Notes: generated by a model not told the origin, from the letters alone. A stretch of 64,000 bases of DNA from Anaerocolumna sp. AGMB13025 (GCF_029689925.1 NZ_CP121445.1:3332501-3396500), one strand, 5' to 3'; positions 31,282-40,303 are shown, counted from the first letter of the stretch. A program made the numbers and translations.

Positions 31282-31755
31282 ATGATAAAAACAAATGTAA
31301 TGCGGTTGTTGGAACAAGCTAACATCACATTTTCAACCAAAGAATATGAGGTGGATGAATCGGATCTTTCCGGAGTTCATGTGGCGGAGCAGGTGGGGAT
31401 CCCAGCCGAGCAGGTTTTTAAGACCTTGGTGGCAAAAGGTGACAAGAAAGGAATCCTTGTATTTTGCATTCCAGTGAATCAGGAATTGAACTTAAAAAAA
31501 GCTGCCGCTGCAGTTGGTGATAAAAAGGTCGAAATGATCCATGTTAAAGATTTACTTGGGCTTACTGGTTATATACGTGGCGGCTGTTCTCCTGTTGGTA
31601 TGAAAAAGAAATATCCGACTTTTATCGATGAAACTGCTGAATTATTTGATGAAATAGCAGTAAGTGCCGGTGTCAGAGGATGTCAGATCGTCATTTCTCC
31701 AGAAGCCTTGCTTCAATACGTGGATGCTAAGGTTTTTGATTTAACGGATATATAG
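31282..31755 (+). CDS. ybaK: YbaK-type Cys-tRNA(Pro) deacylase
   Basis: A trans-editing hydrolase that removes Cys from mischarged tRNA-Pro. At 157 residues it has the usual length. Motifs of the family are seen: HVAEQVGIPAEQVFKTLVAK, an early lysine, and the conserved GYIRGGCSPVGMKKK loop with the GGxSP signature. It starts 32 bp after the RNase gene, probably in the same transcript. A long foldback follows 27 bp after the stop. Confidence 0.93.
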   Translation: MIKTNVMRLLEQANITFSTKEYEVDESDLSGVHVAEQVGIPAEQVFKTLVAKGDKKGILVFCIPVNQELNLKKAAAAVGDKKVEMIHVKDLLGLTGYIRGGCSPVGMKKKYPTFIDETAELFDEIAVSAGVRGCQIVISPEALLQYVDAKVFDLTDI

Positions 31756-31782
31756 TTTATTGCAGTTAATAAACTTAAAAAC

Positions 31783-32060
31783 ACTAGATAAAATCAGCCC
31801 TAAAGCTGAATTGAAAGCATGATTATGCTATGTTTCATAATCGCTTTATTCTGAGTCTGATCATTTACTTATGACTTTTTCAGGTGGTTCAGACTCAAAA
31901 TGCACACTGTTTGACGAGCATAGCGAGGAGTTTGTGCTTTTTAAGTCTTGCTTTACCACATGAAAAAGTCATTAGTGAATTCCAGGCTCAGAATCCTAAG
32001 CTTATGAAACATAGCATAATCATGCTTTCTTAATCACCTTCCTTGCTGATTTTATCAAGT
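31783..32060. repeat. 278-bp foldback (long imperfect inverted repeat)
   Basis: Nested arms pair almost throughout. The pairs are 31783-31798 with 32045-32060 (one mismatch); 31814-31840 with 32002-32028 (27 bp, perfect); TTCTGAGTCTG with CAGGCTCAGAA; TGACTTTTTCAGGTGGT with ACCACATGAAAAAGTCA; and AGACTCAAAATGCACA with TGTGCTTTTTAAGTCT. The centre is GACGAGCATAGCGAGGAG. It contains no coding sequence. It may be a MITE-like element or a structured RNA, and it could also stop transcription from ybaK. Confidence 0.9.
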
Positions 32061-32194
32061 ATACCAAGACAAAAATAACTGCGAAGTATGAAATAATAAT
32101 TATAAATATCTTTTCTTCCACAATATGGAACTGTTAATCAGATTTATTCGTCTAATAGATGTAAATCAAATTAGCAGTAAAGAGAGGAGAATTT

Positions 32195-33928
32195 ATGAGA
32201 AAGATGATTCACAGAAATTTATCGTTATTCCTGGTTATAGTTTTTATAATAACCAGCTTTTCAGGGTGTTCCAAAAGTTCTAAGACAGATTTTAATACCA
32301 CTACCACCGATACCAGCGGCTCTAATGCTAAGTCAAATTACACCAATTCAGAACCAGTCGTCGGAGCGGAACTGCCAGATAATACGGCTCCCCTTAACGA
32401 TGGTACCGAGGCAGCGGCAGATAGTTCAACAGGAACATCAAAGGCTATGGAAGGATTACCAGAATTGTCCGATGAAGCATACGGCATCGAGAATAAAAAA
32501 CTCCTTCAGGAGCAGGAATCCAATGAGTTTAATATGGAAGAATATAATGCCATCGTGGAGAATAATTTCGTAGCCGTTAAAAACAACCCGTTATCGACTT
32601 TCTCTATTGATGTGGATACGGCTTCTTACAGTAATATAAGAAGAATGATTAAAGAAAACAGAAGAGTGGAACCGGATGCGGTCAGACTTGAAGAAATGAT
32701 TAATTATTTTAATTATGATTATACCAAGCCTGTTTTTGGGGAACCTTTTTCTATCAATACTGAATTATCCGACTGCCCTTGGAATAAAGATGCCAAGCTC
32801 TTATTAGTAGGTCTTCAGGCAAAGGATATAGATTTAAGAGAACGCCCAAGTTCAAACATTGTCTTTTTGTTAGATGTATCCGGCTCCATGGATGAGCCTG
32901 ATAAACTGCCCCTGGTGCAGAAAGCATTCCTGATGCTGACAGAAAACCTCAATGAGAATGACAGAATCTCTATTGTAACTTATGCAGGTGAGGACTCCAT
33001 TGTTTTAGAAGGCGCCAGAGGGGATGAAACCAGAAAAATTTCTTCTGCAATTGAAAACCTGACCGCCGGCGGAAGCACAGCAGGCGCAGCAGGAATTGAA
33101 ACCGCTTATGAGCTGGCAGAGGATTATTTTATTAAAGGTGGTAATAACCGTGTTATACTGGCAACCGACGGAGATTTAAATGTTGGTATTACAAGCGAAG
33201 GTGCTCTTACCAGATTAATTGAGAAAAAGAGAGAAAAAGGCGTTTTTTTATCGGTCTTAGGTTTTGGTACTGAGAATATTAAAGATAACAAAATGGAAGC
33301 TCTTGCAGATAACGGCAATGGCAATTATTCTTATATTGATTCAACTTTGGAGGCTAAGAAAGTCCTGGTAGATGAAATGGGAGGCACTTTGTTTACCGTG
33401 GCAAAAGATGTGAAGCTTCAGTTGGAATTTAATCCGTCTAAAATAAAAGGCTATCGTCTGATTGGATATGAAAACCGAAGATTAAATACGGAGGATTTCG
33501 ATGATGATACCAAAGATGCAGGTGAAATCGGTGCTGGTCACCGGGTAACTGCTCTTTATGAACTGATTCCTGTAGATTCTGCCCAGGAAGTACCGGAGAC
33601 AAATCTGATTTATCAGTCCAATGAAACCCTTTCAAACAGCAAGGATTGGCTGACCATTAATATCAGGTATAAAGAACCGGATCAAGATAAGAGTGAACGT
33701 ATGACGGCAACGGTAAATGATCGTACCTATAAGAAGCAAATGTCTGATAATCTTACCTTTGCAAGTGCTGTCGCTTCTTTTGGCATGCTCCTTCGGGACA
33801 GTAAATGGAAGGGGACGTCCTCTTATAACAGGATATTAAACCAATTAGATACCCTTAATATAGCAGGGGATGAATATAAAAGTGAATTTGTTGAGCTTGT
33901 TAAGGCTATGAAGGAAATTGATGATTAA
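32195..33928 (+). CDS. VWA-domain lipoprotein, YfbK-like
   Basis: A 577-residue surface lipoprotein. Its signal ends at SFSGC (lipobox). A Ser/Thr-rich linker, then the VWA N-terminal module (PLSTFSIDVDTASYSNIRRM, about residue 130), are followed by the VWA domain with a full MIDAS site (DVSGSMDE near residue 228; GGSTAGAAG; ATDGDLNVG). A C-terminal DUF3520-type domain ends the protein. The MIDAS site binds a metal and mediates protein or ligand binding; the partner is unknown. GAGAGGAGAATTT precedes the ATG. It is a single gene with its own terminator. Confidence 0.92.
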   Translation: MRKMIHRNLSLFLVIVFIITSFSGCSKSSKTDFNTTTTDTSGSNAKSNYTNSEPVVGAELPDNTAPLNDGTEAAADSSTGTSKAMEGLPELSDEAYGIENKKLLQEQESNEFNMEEYNAIVENNFVAVKNNPLSTFSIDVDTASYSNIRRMIKENRRVEPDAVRLEEMINYFNYDYTKPVFGEPFSINTELSDCPWNKDAKLLLVGLQAKDIDLRERPSSNIVFLLDVSGSMDEPDKLPLVQKAFLMLTENLNENDRISIVTYAGEDSIVLEGARGDETRKISSAIENLTAGGSTAGAAGIETAYELAEDYFIKGGNNRVILATDGDLNVGITSEGALTRLIEKKREKGVFLSVLGFGTENIKDNKMEALADNGNGNYSYIDSTLEAKKVLVDEMGGTLFTVAKDVKLQLEFNPSKIKGYRLIGYENRRLNTEDFDDDTKDAGEIGAGHRVTALYELIPVDSAQEVPETNLIYQSNETLSNSKDWLTINIRYKEPDQDKSERMTATVNDRTYKKQMSDNLTFASAVASFGMLLRDSKWKGTSSYNRILNQLDTLNIAGDEYKSEFVELVKAMKEIDD

Positions 33929-34376
33929 ACATAAGCTGCAACCGCTATAACCTAAGAACTGACCTATAGTTTGAAGCCTTTAATAACTTTATGGGTGAAG
34001 TCTTATTTTGTTAATAATAATCTTAATTCAAAATAATACCTATTAAAATTATGATATTAATAAGGAGGATATCCCTATCAGCTTTTATTTAGGGATGTCC
34101 TCCTTCTTTTGAAATTCACTAATTCTACTACAAATATAATTACAAATTCACTTACCCATCCTTAATTTAGTATATTAATTACTTCTTAACAACGATAGAA
34201 ATAATACCAGAACAGTTCTTGGATACTTGACTAATTCATAACGTTTTTATTACAAACAGACTAAATTATTTATATAAAATCGTAAGTAAGTTTCAATTAA
34301 TAAACTCATTGATAAACTTAAATTTCATACTAATCTCAATAGGTATGAAATAAGAATCTTAAAACGAATATCATAA
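33929..34376. other. Intergenic region between convergent genes
   Basis: About 450 bp. It holds the VWA terminator at 34062-34110; after that only AT-rich sequence without repeats, hairpins or reading frames of note. Confidence 0.6.
34062..34110 (+). terminator. Terminator of the VWA lipoprotein gene
   Basis: AAGGAGGATATCCCTA pairs with TAGGGATGTCCTCCTT (one mismatch), followed by CTTTT. It lies about 130 bp after the stop codon. Confidence 0.8.
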
Positions 34377-35564
34377 TCAGATTTGAAAATCAGTAATGAA
34401 TTTTTTAATGATATCCGCATCCCCAGTCACTGTTCCCTGTACCATTTCTTTGGAACCGCCGCCTTTTCCATTAAAAGTCTCATTCAGGCTCTTGCCAAGA
34501 GGCCGCACATCTAAAACTTTAGAAGCAAGGAGATATTTATACTCTTTGCCATCTGTTGATGTAAATATGGAACAGATACCGGTAATGCGTTCAATCAGCA
34601 GATTCCCATAAGTCCTTAAAGAATTTGGTCCGATTTCATTATCAAATATGCAAATATCCCTGGAACCCTCTGTTATGAAAGCAGCCTTATAGGTTAAAAT
34701 TTGATTCTGTAAGTTTACTAATTGACCTTTTAAAGAAAGATTTTCAGCTTTCAAGGTCTTAACGGCATCCTTCACTTCGTCGGGTTTTGCAGACAATAAT
34801 ACAGATATTTCTGTAACGCTTTTTTCTTTTTTGTTGTAATCTAGTAAGGCTCTGGTTCCGCAAAGCATACTGATTCTGACCCCGCCTTTATATTTCTGGC
34901 TGGATATTATCTTAATCCCTCCTATTTCACCAGTCAGTGCTACGTGTGGTGCACAGCAGGCACAGCTGTCATAGCCTGGAATTGTTACAATACGGATATC
35001 TCCGGTCAGTTCTTTCTTACTTCTGTAATTTAAGGTTTTTAATTCTTCGGGATCCGGAACAGTTGCCATTATAGGAATATTTTCATATACTGCTTGATTT
35101 GCCTTACGTTCAACGATACGGATCTCTTCTTCTGATAAACTGCCATTAAAATCAACGGTTATTGCATCACTTCCCATATGAAACCCAACGTTGTCCCAGC
35201 CATAAGAATTATGAATGATACCGGAAATAATATGTTCGGCCGTATGATGCTGCATTAAATCAAATCGTCTATCCCAGTCTATATGACCAGTCACTGTGCT
35301 GCCAACGGTAAGAGGAGCTGTAACAGTGTGGTAGATGATTCCATCATCCTCTTTCACATCTAAAACCATCGCATCCTCAAGGGTTCCCTTATCAGAAGGT
35401 TGTCCACCCCCTTCCGGGAAGAAGGCAGTAGCATCTAAGGTTACAATATAGCTTCTGCCAGAAGCAAGGGTTTCGTCTGTCTGCTCTATGCAGGTTAAAA
35501 CAACTCCCTTAAAAGTTTTTAAATGACTGTCCTGATTATATAATTGTATGGTTGATTCACTCAT
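34377..35564 (-). CDS. AlaX-type alanyl-tRNA editing protein with DHHA1 domain
   Basis: Removes Ser or Gly from mischarged tRNA-Ala in trans. ATG 35564 fits AAAGGATG; the upstream start at 35612 does not. Of 395 residues, about 1-90 are a beta barrel (TAFFPEGGGQPSDKGTL). The editing site follows with the metal-binding pair HTAEH (near residue 102) and CCAPH (near residue 198). A coiled linker leads to a C-terminal DHHA1 domain (NGKGGGSKEMVQG). This is the long AlaX class. It is monocistronic and divergent from the two-component genes. Confidence 0.93.
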   Translation of the reverse strand: MSESTIQLYNQDSHLKTFKGVVLTCIEQTDETLASGRSYIVTLDATAFFPEGGGQPSDKGTLEDAMVLDVKEDDGIIYHTVTAPLTVGSTVTGHIDWDRRFDLMQHHTAEHIISGIIHNSYGWDNVGFHMGSDAITVDFNGSLSEEEIRIVERKANQAVYENIPIMATVPDPEELKTLNYRSKKELTGDIRIVTIPGYDSCACCAPHVALTGEIGGIKIISSQKYKGGVRISMLCGTRALLDYNKKEKSVTEISVLLSAKPDEVKDAVKTLKAENLSLKGQLVNLQNQILTYKAAFITEGSRDICIFDNEIGPNSLRTYGNLLIERITGICSIFTSTDGKEYKYLLASKVLDVRPLGKSLNETFNGKGGGSKEMVQGTVTGDADIIKKFITDFQI

Positions 35565-36015
35565 TAATGATACATCCTTTCTAGTTACCTGGCAGCTTAT
35601 TAGAATCGCCAATTTAGTGATTATTATAATACTTTGGATTGATTATGGCAACACATGGAAGCGGATTCCTTAGGATATACGAAGAAGGTTTTTTAATTCC
35701 TTATAAATTCCTTATAACTATCCTGTATTATTTCTTATAGGGATTAGAGTTCAGAACGCTGCCGGAAGAACCCAGATGCTAAAGAAATCACAGTTATCAA
35801 TTTTATGGCTGATTCCTTACAAAATTACAACCAGATTAATGTTTCCGTATGAAGTTCTTCCGAACAGACAGCCGGCAGTTAGGGATTGTATTACCTGTGA
35901 GGCAGGGCTTATGTCTGACCATGTTATTTACCCGGCATATTAATAACCTTATTAAAATTTAGGTGCAATTATAAAAAAATACGTTATAATGTAAGAAGGA
36001 AAAGGATGTGAATAA
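35565..36015. promoter_or_regulatory. Divergent leader region with a 120-bp hairpin
   Basis: The region between the AlaX gene and the response regulator. GGAAGAAC (35764-35771) pairs with GTTCTTCC (35854-35861), and CTGCC (35759-35763) with GGCAG (35874-35878), forming a long-range hairpin. A TATAAT at 35985-35990 is a likely -10 for the response regulator, with a poor -35. No known riboswitch or T-box sequence was recognised. Confidence 0.45.
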
Positions 36016-36675
36016 ATGGCAGATATTTTAGCAATTGATGATGAGCCGGGAATTCTTGAACTAATTAAAACAGCTCTGGCAAGAGAAGGCCACCAGGTTA
36101 CGGCCTTATCAAGTCCCATGGAATTCCCACTTGAACAGTATATGAATTATGATCTAATCCTATTGGATGTTATGATGCCTGAGGTTGATGGTTTTTACCT
36201 ATGCAAGAAAATTAGGGATTTTGTTGATTGCCCTATACTTTTTCTGACCGCAAAGTCTTTAGAAAGCGATATTATGAAAGGTCTTTCTATCGGTGGTGAT
36301 GATTATATTACAAAACCATTTGGGCTTGGAGAGCTAAGGGCCCGGGTACTGGCTCACTTACGAAGAGAGCAAAGAGAAAAGCATAACTGCTTTGTATTAT
36401 CCGGTCTTAAGTTTAACTTATCTGCGAAAGAAGTTCAAACTGGGAAGAAGGTAATTCCCTTTACTAAAAGTGAATATGAAATCTGTGAATTTCTAGCTCT
36501 CAACCACGGTCAGGTATTTTCCAAGGAAAAAATACTGGAAGCGGTATTTGGTTTTGATAAAGAAAGCGACAGCTCCTGTATTGCAGAGCATATTAAGAAT
36601 ATACGAGCTAAATTCTTAAAAGAAGATTGTACACCAATAACAACGGTTTGGGGGATTGGTTACAAATGGAGCTGA
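36016..36675 (+). CDS. OmpR-family response regulator
   Basis: A 219-residue regulator. The receiver domain has acidic residues D8-D9, phospho-acceptor D51 in LLDVMMPEVDG, and the conserved Lys in YITKPFG. The C-terminal winged helix covers about residues 125-219 (FTKSEYEICEFLALNHGQ ... HIKNIRAKF ... VWGIGYKW). AGAAGGAAAAGGATG precedes the start. Its stop overlaps the kinase start by ten bases. No transporter genes stand beside the pair, so the target cannot be inferred from neighbours. Confidence 0.95.
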   Translation: MADILAIDDEPGILELIKTALAREGHQVTALSSPMEFPLEQYMNYDLILLDVMMPEVDGFYLCKKIRDFVDCPILFLTAKSLESDIMKGLSIGGDDYITKPFGLGELRARVLAHLRREQREKHNCFVLSGLKFNLSAKEVQTGKKVIPFTKSEYEICEFLALNHGQVFSKEKILEAVFGFDKESDSSCIAEHIKNIRAKFLKEDCTPITTVWGIGYKWS

Positions 36676-38135
36676 AACAAAATAATAGCCTAAGAAGCAT
36701 CTTTATCCGATATATCCTGTTTTTTATGCTAGGGACAGCAGCTCTGGCAGTATTGTACTGGTTTCTCATATCGCTTCTTTTTGCTTATCAATTTTTGCTG
36801 CCGGCTAACTATTATGAACAGATGTTAAAGGACAACCGTGTAACGATTGCCGAGTCTGCCGCAGTAACTGAGGATATGATACCGAAGGTCTGTAAATATG
36901 GTATCTTTAATAAAGATGGAAGTATGACATCGGGAAGCTTTAATTTGACAGAAGCTGACAGTGCCTGGAAGGCTTTAAAAGATGGTCAGAACGCTGCCGG
37001 CGGTTCACAGTACTATAAAATAATCCAGCGAAAGAATGAAATTTGCATCGTTAAATATCCAATTATGATCCAATTCGGACTTCCTGAATTAAGAAAATCT
37101 GGTTTTAGTCCGGAACTACTTCTTGTAATTATTTTTATTATTTTAATGATATTGGAAGTCTTGCTTCTATCCACAGCTTTTGGACGGCTCATATCCGGCG
37201 AAATGGATAAACTTACAGAAACAGCCAATGAGATAAAAAGTCAAAACCTAAATTTTAAAACCAGGTCTTCTGGAATAAAAGAAGTGAATGATGTTATAGA
37301 CTCTTTAAACCAAATGCAATCGGCTTTAAAATCCTCTCTTGAAACCCAGTGGAACTTGGAACAAGCAAGAAAAACCCAGATTTCAGCCCTGGCACATGAT
37401 ATTAAGACCCCTCTTACGATTATTAAAGGCAATGCAGAACTGATTAAGGAGATTAATCTTGACAGAAGCGAAACCGCCAATGACAGTAGATCAGCAACAG
37501 AAACACTTAAGGGGAAGAGTAAGGATTCGAGAGGAATCCTGTTAGGAGAGGATATGCAGGAGATAACCAAATATAATGGTTATATTATTACCAATACAGA
37601 AGAAATAGAGCGCTACCTGAAACTTTTAATTGATATGCTAAAGACAGAAGACTCCTGTTTTTTTCATCCGTCCTTTATCCAAACCGGTGATTTTATAGAA
37701 AAGCTTCAAAACCGGATTACCAATCATGCTTCCCTTAAGAACCTTAATATAACTTTCTTGTCAGAAATGATTACAACAACATTTTTTGCGGATGAAGAAC
37801 TTCTAACGAGAGCTATAATGAATGTTGTAATCAATGCCATTGATTATTCGAAATCAGATTCTGAACTAATAATTCGTTTTTGTGAAAATGAGGACTGGTT
37901 ACAGTTTATTATTACAGATTATGGCAAGGGTTTTACAAATGAAGATCTGCTCTTTGCACAGGAACAGTTTTACAAAGGAGATAAAAGCAGACGAATGAGT
38001 AATCATTATGGAATGGGACTCTACATATCTAACTCTTTCGCAGCTTTACACAAAGGAAGCCTGGAATTAGAAAACTCACCGGACACTGGTGGTGCCAGGG
38101 TGACCATACAGATACCCTTAATCAAAGAAAGATAG
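36666..38135 (+). CDS. Sensor histidine kinase
   Basis: A 489-residue membrane kinase paired with the preceding regulator. ATG 36666 overlaps the regulator's end, the usual arrangement; a TTG at 36627 is less likely. Membrane helices lie at about residues 12-40 and 155-180 around an extracellular domain of about 110 residues. A HAMP-like segment (GEMDKLTETANEIKSQNLNF) leads to the phospho-acceptor His in ALAHDIKTPLTIIKG near residue 243. The N box (VVINAIDYS), G1 (DYGKGF) and G2 (YGMGLYIS) boxes complete the ATPase. An insert of about 35 residues after the H-box (RSATETLKGKSKDSRG) is unusual. Confidence 0.95.
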   Translation: MELKQNNSLRSIFIRYILFFMLGTAALAVLYWFLISLLFAYQFLLPANYYEQMLKDNRVTIAESAAVTEDMIPKVCKYGIFNKDGSMTSGSFNLTEADSAWKALKDGQNAAGGSQYYKIIQRKNEICIVKYPIMIQFGLPELRKSGFSPELLLVIIFIILMILEVLLLSTAFGRLISGEMDKLTETANEIKSQNLNFKTRSSGIKEVNDVIDSLNQMQSALKSSLETQWNLEQARKTQISALAHDIKTPLTIIKGNAELIKEINLDRSETANDSRSATETLKGKSKDSRGILLGEDMQEITKYNGYIITNTEEIERYLKLLIDMLKTEDSCFFHPSFIQTGDFIEKLQNRITNHASLKNLNITFLSEMITTTFFADEELLTRAIMNVVINAIDYSKSDSELIIRFCENEDWLQFIITDYGKGFTNEDLLFAQEQFYKGDKSRRMSNHYGMGLYISNSFAALHKGSLELENSPDTGGARVTIQIPLIKER

Positions 38136-38330
38136 ATAATAATAACAAATATAGATAATAACAAATATAGATAAAATAATAGCAAATATGGATAAAATAA
38201 CAAATATAGATATAATAACAAATATGGATAAAATAACAAATATGAATAAAATAACAAATATAGATGTAATAACAAATAAACATAATATCAAATACAGATA
38301 ATAACAACAAATATTGATAATAAAATTCTG
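38136..38330. repeat. Degenerate 17-18 bp tandem repeats
   Basis: About ten imperfect units of AATAACAAATATAGATA, with variants (ATGGATAAA, ATGAATAAA). They begin directly at the histidine kinase stop and end about 60 bp before the GNAT gene. Low-complexity reading frames on the minus strand here are products of the repeat. Confidence 0.85.
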
Positions 38331-38388
38331 CTTATAACAACTATAGATACTAGCGAAATTAGCTAATTACATAGAAGGAGATAATGAG

Positions 38389-38919
38389 ATGATACCTGAC
38401 ACTACCGAAAAAGAAAATAGGAATAGCCAGAAACTCCCGGAAGGCGGAAAATATGTCATGAAAATTAATGAAGTTGATGTCGATTCGGCAGAAGCTTTGG
38501 TGCTGTTGGAGGAACTCTCTCAAACGCTTGAAGCCATAACCGGCAACAGTGGAAGAGGTTCCTTTGATACAGCGGATGTTAAGGTTCCCGGAAGTTTATT
38601 TGTAATTGCATATAGTCCGAAGGGGGAAGCCGTAGGGTGCGGTGCCATACGACCGATGGAGGACGGAACTGCTGAGCTTAAAAGAATGTATGCCAGAGCG
38701 AAAGGTATCGGTATTGGAAAGACTATTTTATCTTATCTTGAAGCGAATGCAAAGGTATTTGGTTATTCAGCCCTCCGACTTGAAACCAGACTTATTAATG
38801 TAAAAGCCGTCTCCTTTTATGAGTCTGCCGGTTACAAAAGAATCCCAAATTACGGCAGATACGTTGGAAGACCAGAAGCTGTCTGCTTTGAAAAACTGCT
38901 TACCGATTCAGAGGTTTAA
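38389..38919 (+). CDS. GNAT-family N-acetyltransferase
   Basis: A 176-residue acetyltransferase. The acetyl-CoA-binding part is seen as ELKRMYARAKGIGIGKTILS (R/Q-x-x-G-x-G/A form), followed by the typical LRLETRLINVKAVSFYESAGY. AAGGAGATAATGAG precedes ATG 38389; an internal ATG at 38455 is possible. The substrate is unknown. Confidence 0.9.
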   Translation: MIPDTTEKENRNSQKLPEGGKYVMKINEVDVDSAEALVLLEELSQTLEAITGNSGRGSFDTADVKVPGSLFVIAYSPKGEAVGCGAIRPMEDGTAELKRMYARAKGIGIGKTILSYLEANAKVFGYSALRLETRLINVKAVSFYESAGYKRIPNYGRYVGRPEAVCFEKLLTDSEV

Positions 38920-39002
38920 CTAAAGTAACATTATATTAAGTAGTTTTCTAAATTTAATATATTTTTTCATTCATAAATTTAATATATTTTTTCATTCATG
39001 CG

Positions 39003-39031
39003 TTGACAAATTATGCCGGATATGCTAAACT
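39003..39031 (+). promoter_or_regulatory. Promoter of the rplU operon
   Basis: TTGACA (39003-39008), 17-bp spacer, TAAACT (39026-39031). Transcription would start near 39038, giving a leader of about 90 bases. Confidence 0.85.
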
Positions 39032-39035
39032 ACTT

Positions 39036-39120
39036 TAGTGTGCCGCACAGCGAGGTTCTAAAATTCTGTATTTTTATGAATACCAGAATACCACAGCTGG
39101 CGAGTAATGATAATAGGAGG
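39036..39120 (+). promoter_or_regulatory. Probable L21 leader
   Basis: The leader between the promoter and rplU holds TGTGCCGCACAGCGAGGTTC, then an AT-rich hairpin (TTCTGTATTTTTATGAATACCAGAA). It ends with a stem region before AGGAGG. Position and the GCCGCACAGCGAGG block agree with what I remember of the Firmicutes L21 leader, through which L21 limits its own synthesis. No covariance search was possible. Confidence 0.6.
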
Positions 39121-39126
39121 TGCCAT

Positions 39127-39435
39127 ATGTACGCAATTATAGCAACAGGTGGTAAACAGTACAAAGTAGCCGAAGGCGATATCATTAAAGTAGAAAAACT
39201 TGGTGTAGAAGCTGGTTCAACTGTTTCATTTGATCAAGTTCTTGTAGTAAACAAGGGTGAATTAGTAGTAGGAAACCCAACCGTAGCTAATGCAACCGTT
39301 ACAGCAACTGTTGTAGAAGAAGGTAAGAACAAAAAGGTTATCGTTTACAGATACAAGAGAAAAACCGGATACCACAAGAAGAACGGTCACAGACAGCCAT
39401 ATACTAAAGTTAAGATTGAAAAAATCAATGCATAA
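39127..39435 (+). CDS. rplU: Ribosomal protein bL21
   Basis: A large-subunit protein binding 23S rRNA, 102 residues, the usual length. ATG 39127 follows AGGAGGTGCC; the open frame further upstream is the leader. It begins [18 protein letters not shown], the family signature, and ends with the basic [17 protein letters not shown] tail. It is first of a three-gene operon with prp and rpmA. Confidence 0.98.
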   Translation: MYAIIATGGKQYKVAEGDIIKVEKLGVEAGSTVSFDQVLVVNKGELVVGNPTVANATVTATVVEEGKNKKVIVYRYKRKTGYHKKNGHRQPYTKVKIEKINA

Positions 39436-39458
39436 TTAGTACCACACAGGTAAGTGAT

Positions 39459-39776
39459 ATGATTAAAATATCAAGTTATAAGAATGCAGAGGGTAACATT
39501 ATCGGTTTCCGGTCCTTTGGACATGCAGGGTATGCGCAGAGCGGACAGGATATTGTATGTGCTGCCGTATCGGTACTGATAATCAATACCGTGAATTCTA
39601 TAGAGCATTTTACATCAGATACCTTTCACATTAAGGAAGATGAAGAAAAAGGTGAGATAGATTTCAGGATTGTTTCAAAACTTAGTAATGAGTCAAGTTT
39701 ACTGTTGAACTCTTTATTCCTTGGTTTAAAAGGAATCAAAGAGGATTATGGTCAGGAATATATTAAATTGATTTAG
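39459..39776 (+). CDS. prp: Ribosomal-processing cysteine protease Prp
   Basis: Cleaves the N-terminal extension of bL27. It is 105 residues, with catalytic His22 in FGHAGYA and Cys34 in DIVCAAVS, the same positions as I recall for the Staphylococcus aureus enzyme. It stands between rplU and rpmA, as in other Firmicutes, 23 bp after rplU. The ribosome binding site (CACAGGTAAGTG) is weak, so translation may be coupled to rplU. Confidence 0.96.
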   Translation: MIKISSYKNAEGNIIGFRSFGHAGYAQSGQDIVCAAVSVLIINTVNSIEHFTSDTFHIKEDEEKGEIDFRIVSKLSNESSLLLNSLFLGLKGIKEDYGQEYIKLI

Positions 39777-39824
39777 CAGGATTGGATTCAATTCTGCAGC
39801 CATTAATTCAAGGAGGTGTAGGTT

Positions 39825-40112
39825 ATGTTAAAGATGAACCTTCAATTTTTCGCTCATAAAAAGGGTGTTGGTTCTACTAAGAACGGTAGAGATTCCGAAT
39901 CCAAAAGATTGGGCGCAAAAAGAGCTGACGGACAATTTGTTTTAGCTGGTAATATACTTTACAGACAACGCGGAACTAAAATTCATCCAGGCAATAACGT
40001 TGGACGCGGCGGAGATGACACATTATTCGCATTAGTAGACGGTGTTGTCAGATTCGAAAGAAAAGGCAGAGACAAGAAACAAGCTTCTGTATACCCAGTA
40101 GAATCTAAATAA
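39825..40112 (+). CDS. rpmA: Ribosomal protein bL27 with Prp-cleaved leader
   Basis: A large-subunit protein near the peptidyl transferase centre, 95 residues. The first nine residues (MLKMNLQFF) before AHKKGVGST are the extension removed by Prp. The site is F9-A10, so the protein fits the protease encoded just upstream. AAGGAGGTGTAGGTT precedes the ATG. Confidence 0.98.
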   Translation: MLKMNLQFFAHKKGVGSTKNGRDSESKRLGAKRADGQFVLAGNILYRQRGTKIHPGNNVGRGGDDTLFALVDGVVRFERKGRDKKQASVYPVESK

Positions 40113-40127
40113 TATGAGATGATTGTG

Positions 40128-40174
40128 AACCCCAAATTCTTGATTAAATCATGAATATGGGGTTTATTTTATTG
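40128..40174 (+). terminator. Terminator after rpmA
   Basis: AACCCCA (40128-40134) pairs with TGGGGTT (40158-40164), with an inner TTCTTGATT/AATCATGAA stem, followed by TATTTTATT. It separates rplU-prp-rpmA from obg. Confidence 0.85.
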
Positions 40175-40225
40175 AGATATTAATAGATAACGGAGCTTGC
40201 AAAAAATAAGGAAATGTATTTTTTC

Positions 40226-40288
40226 TTGTAATTTTTGCTAATTCCTATTATAATAAAAACATTGAAAAAGTGCGTGCTTCTGCACGCA
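40226..40288 (+). promoter_or_regulatory. obg promoter and leader hairpin
   Basis: TTGTAA (40226-40231), 17-bp spacer, TATAAT (40249-40254). The short leader holds a tight hairpin, TGCGTGC, loop TTCT, GCACGCA (40271-40288), directly before the ribosome binding site TTGGAG. The hairpin could protect the mRNA end or tune translation. Confidence 0.75.
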
Positions 40289-40303
40289 GATTGGAGTTAC
40301 AAA

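Noticed and set aside
38021..38310. Minus-strand frames rich in Tyr, Ile, Cys and Leu
   Set aside because: They are translations of the AT-rich tandem repeat at 38136-38330 and the kinase antisense strand.
39013..39126. Longer N-terminus for ribosomal protein L21
   Set aside because: The stretch is the promoter and leader; all L21 proteins begin at the MYAII sequence encoded from 39127.
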